DNA of 64,000 bases from Streptomyces mirabilis (GTDB lineage Bacteria; Actinomycetota; Actinomycetes; Streptomycetales; Streptomycetaceae), in NCBI RefSeq assembly GCF_018310535.1, contig NZ_CP074102.1, forward strand, positions 4,588,001 through 4,652,000, given 5' to 3'. The first letter of the stretch is position 1. Each line of letters starts with the position of its first letter. The notes below the pieces were generated by a model. That model was not told where the DNA came from, ran no database searches, and saw only the letters and a program-made list of their open reading frames with translations. This document shows, one piece after another, positions 62,902 through 64,000 of this stretch. The translations under genes were made by a program, and so were the position numbers.

Positions 62902-64000
62902 ATGGGCGGTGGCCTTGTCTCGCTGTTCCTGGCCGGCGATGTGATGCTCGGCCGGGGAGTCGACCAGATCCTTCCGCACCCCGGCGATCCGAAACTGCGG
63001 GAGTCGTACGTCAAGGATGCCCGCGCCTATGTGGAGCTGGCCGAGGCGGCGAACGGCGTGATTCCCCGGCCGGCCGGCTTCTCCTGGCCCTGGGGCGACG
63101 CGCTGGACGTGCTCGCCGCGGCGGCGCCCGACGCCCGGATCCTCAACCTGGAGACCGCCGTCACGCGCAACGACGAGGCGGCGCCCGGCAAAGAGATCCA
63201 CTACCGGATGCACCCGGCCAATCTGCCCGCCCTGGCCGCCGCCCGTCCGCACGTCTGTGCCCTGGCCAACAACCATGTGCTGGACTACGGCCGCAGCGGG
63301 CTGGAGGAGACCCTCGACGCCCTGGCGGACGCGGGTCTTCGCGCGCCGGGAGCGGGGCGGGACGCCGACGAGGCCCGGCGTCCCGCGACCGTCCCCGTCA
63401 CAGGCGGCCGGCGCGTCCTGGTCTTCTCCGTGGGGATGGCCTCCAGCGGAATACCCCGCGGCTGGGCCGCCACGGCTCGGCGCGGCGGGGTCGACTTCGT
63501 CGCCGAGCCGTCGGACGCCGCCGCGGCCGGAATCGCGACCCGGCTGCGTCCGGCCAAGCGCCCGGGCGACATCGTGGTCGTCTCGGTCCACTGGGGATCC
63601 AACTGGGGCTACCTCGTCCCGCGTGACCAGGTCCGCTTTCGGCCATGCGCTCGTCGACGGTGGCGCGGACGTCGTGCACGGGCACTCCTCGCACCATCCG
63701 CGGCCGTTGGAGTCGTACCGGGGAAAGCTCATCACCCACGGCTGCGGCGATCTGATCAACGACTACGAGGGCATCGGCGGCTACGAGGAGTACCGGGACG
63801 ATCTCCGGTTGCTGTACTTCGTCACCGTGGACCCGGACGACGGCAGGTTCCACGACGTGCGCATCGTCCCGATGCGGTCCCGGCGGATGCGGCTGGAGCG
63901 CGCGACGATGGAGGACTCGCGGTGGACGCGGGACGTTCTGAGCCGGATCAGCCGGGCCTACGGCTCACGCGTCGAACTCAATCCGGACGGCACCCTCACC
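62902..64000 (+). pseudogene. CapA-family protein, frameshifted and cut by the window edge
   Basis: From ATG 62902 (CTGGAGG upstream) the product starts VSLFLAGDVMLGRGVDQIL and shows NLETAVT, LANNHVLDYG and VVVSVHWGSNWGYLVP, the metallophosphatase-like core of CapA/PgsA proteins. At CGCTTTCGG (63634-63642) one extra base shifts the frame; removing one T gives RFGHALVDGGADVVHGHSSHHPRPLE and so on to the window end. Without correction the second half is lost. It may be a real frameshift mutation or an assembly error. The gene follows the tannase-like gene by 9 bases. Confidence 0.82.

Overview
The window is a high-GC actinobacterial chromosome segment, almost certainly from a Streptomyces. The evidence is very strong third-position GC, many GTG starts, PHO-box, CIRCE and DasR-like operators, rare TTA codons, and a core gene order (phoU-phoR-phoP, carD, ispD-ispF, cysS, rlmB, msiK, later nagA-nagK, otsB-otsA, thrC, groEL2) that matches the S. 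coelicolor SCO42xx region as I remember it. It is mostly conserved core chromosome with one clear accessory island.

Layout. 0-1 kb: end of a SUKH-like gene and a tiny Cys-rich peptide gene. 1-4 kb: phosphate control (phoU divergent from a probably leaderless phoRP operon with a PHO box between). 4-15 kb: a lipoprotein, carD, ispD-ispF (isoprenoid precursors), cysS, rlmB followed by a six-copy 12-bp tandem repeat, a DoxX membrane protein, a nucleotidyltransferase, the shared sugar-transport ATPase msiK with a DasR-like site, and tRNA-Thr(UGU).

15-26.7 kb is the accessory island, starting directly after the tRNA. It holds a VMAP-like conflict protein, an FxsT-type SAV_2336/NB-ARC/TPR protein, a trypsin-like peptidase with an effector-associated domain plus its trypco2 partner, and two separate pairs of a short FxSxx-leader-like peptide and a stand-alone HEFQH (aKG-HExxH type) peptide hydroxylase. 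No radical SAM enzyme is present. Module A runs leftward with the peptidase genes, module B rightward. Module B is cut off at its 3' end and fused out of frame to a headless GNAT gene, an apparent deletion scar that marks the island edge. The VMAP and FxsT genes contain TTA codons, which suggests bldA (developmental) control. This island is the best candidate in the window for an undescribed peptide-modifying or defence-like system.

26.7-38 kb: DHA2 efflux pump, a quinone oxidoreductase behind a textbook SoxR operator, pentapeptide-repeat protein, M1 aminopeptidase lipoprotein, GNAT, a SnoaL-VOC fusion coupled to a JAMM-like protein, TerD, ArfB, an ECF41 sigma factor and a flavin reductase. 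38-46 kb: a diguanylate cyclase (cdgB type), a Q/Y-rich membrane protein with a carbohydrate-binding-like domain, a low-GC secreted protein, and a sugar block (PfkB kinase, nagA, nagK, solute-binding lipoprotein) around a twin DasR-type site. 46-55 kb: DUF3263, trehalose synthesis (otsB/otsA), gpgS, thrC behind a SAM-I riboswitch, a ThiS/MoaD protein, a cold-shock protein, and groEL2 behind two CIRCE elements.

55-64 kb: old-yellow-enzyme type oxidoreductase, carboxylesterase, a decayed HTH gene, an ECF sigma/membrane pair, a lipoprotein/metalloprotease pair, a tannase-like hydrolase, and a capA-type gene broken by a one-base frameshift that runs off the window. No CRISPR array, IS element, prophage or replication origin was seen.
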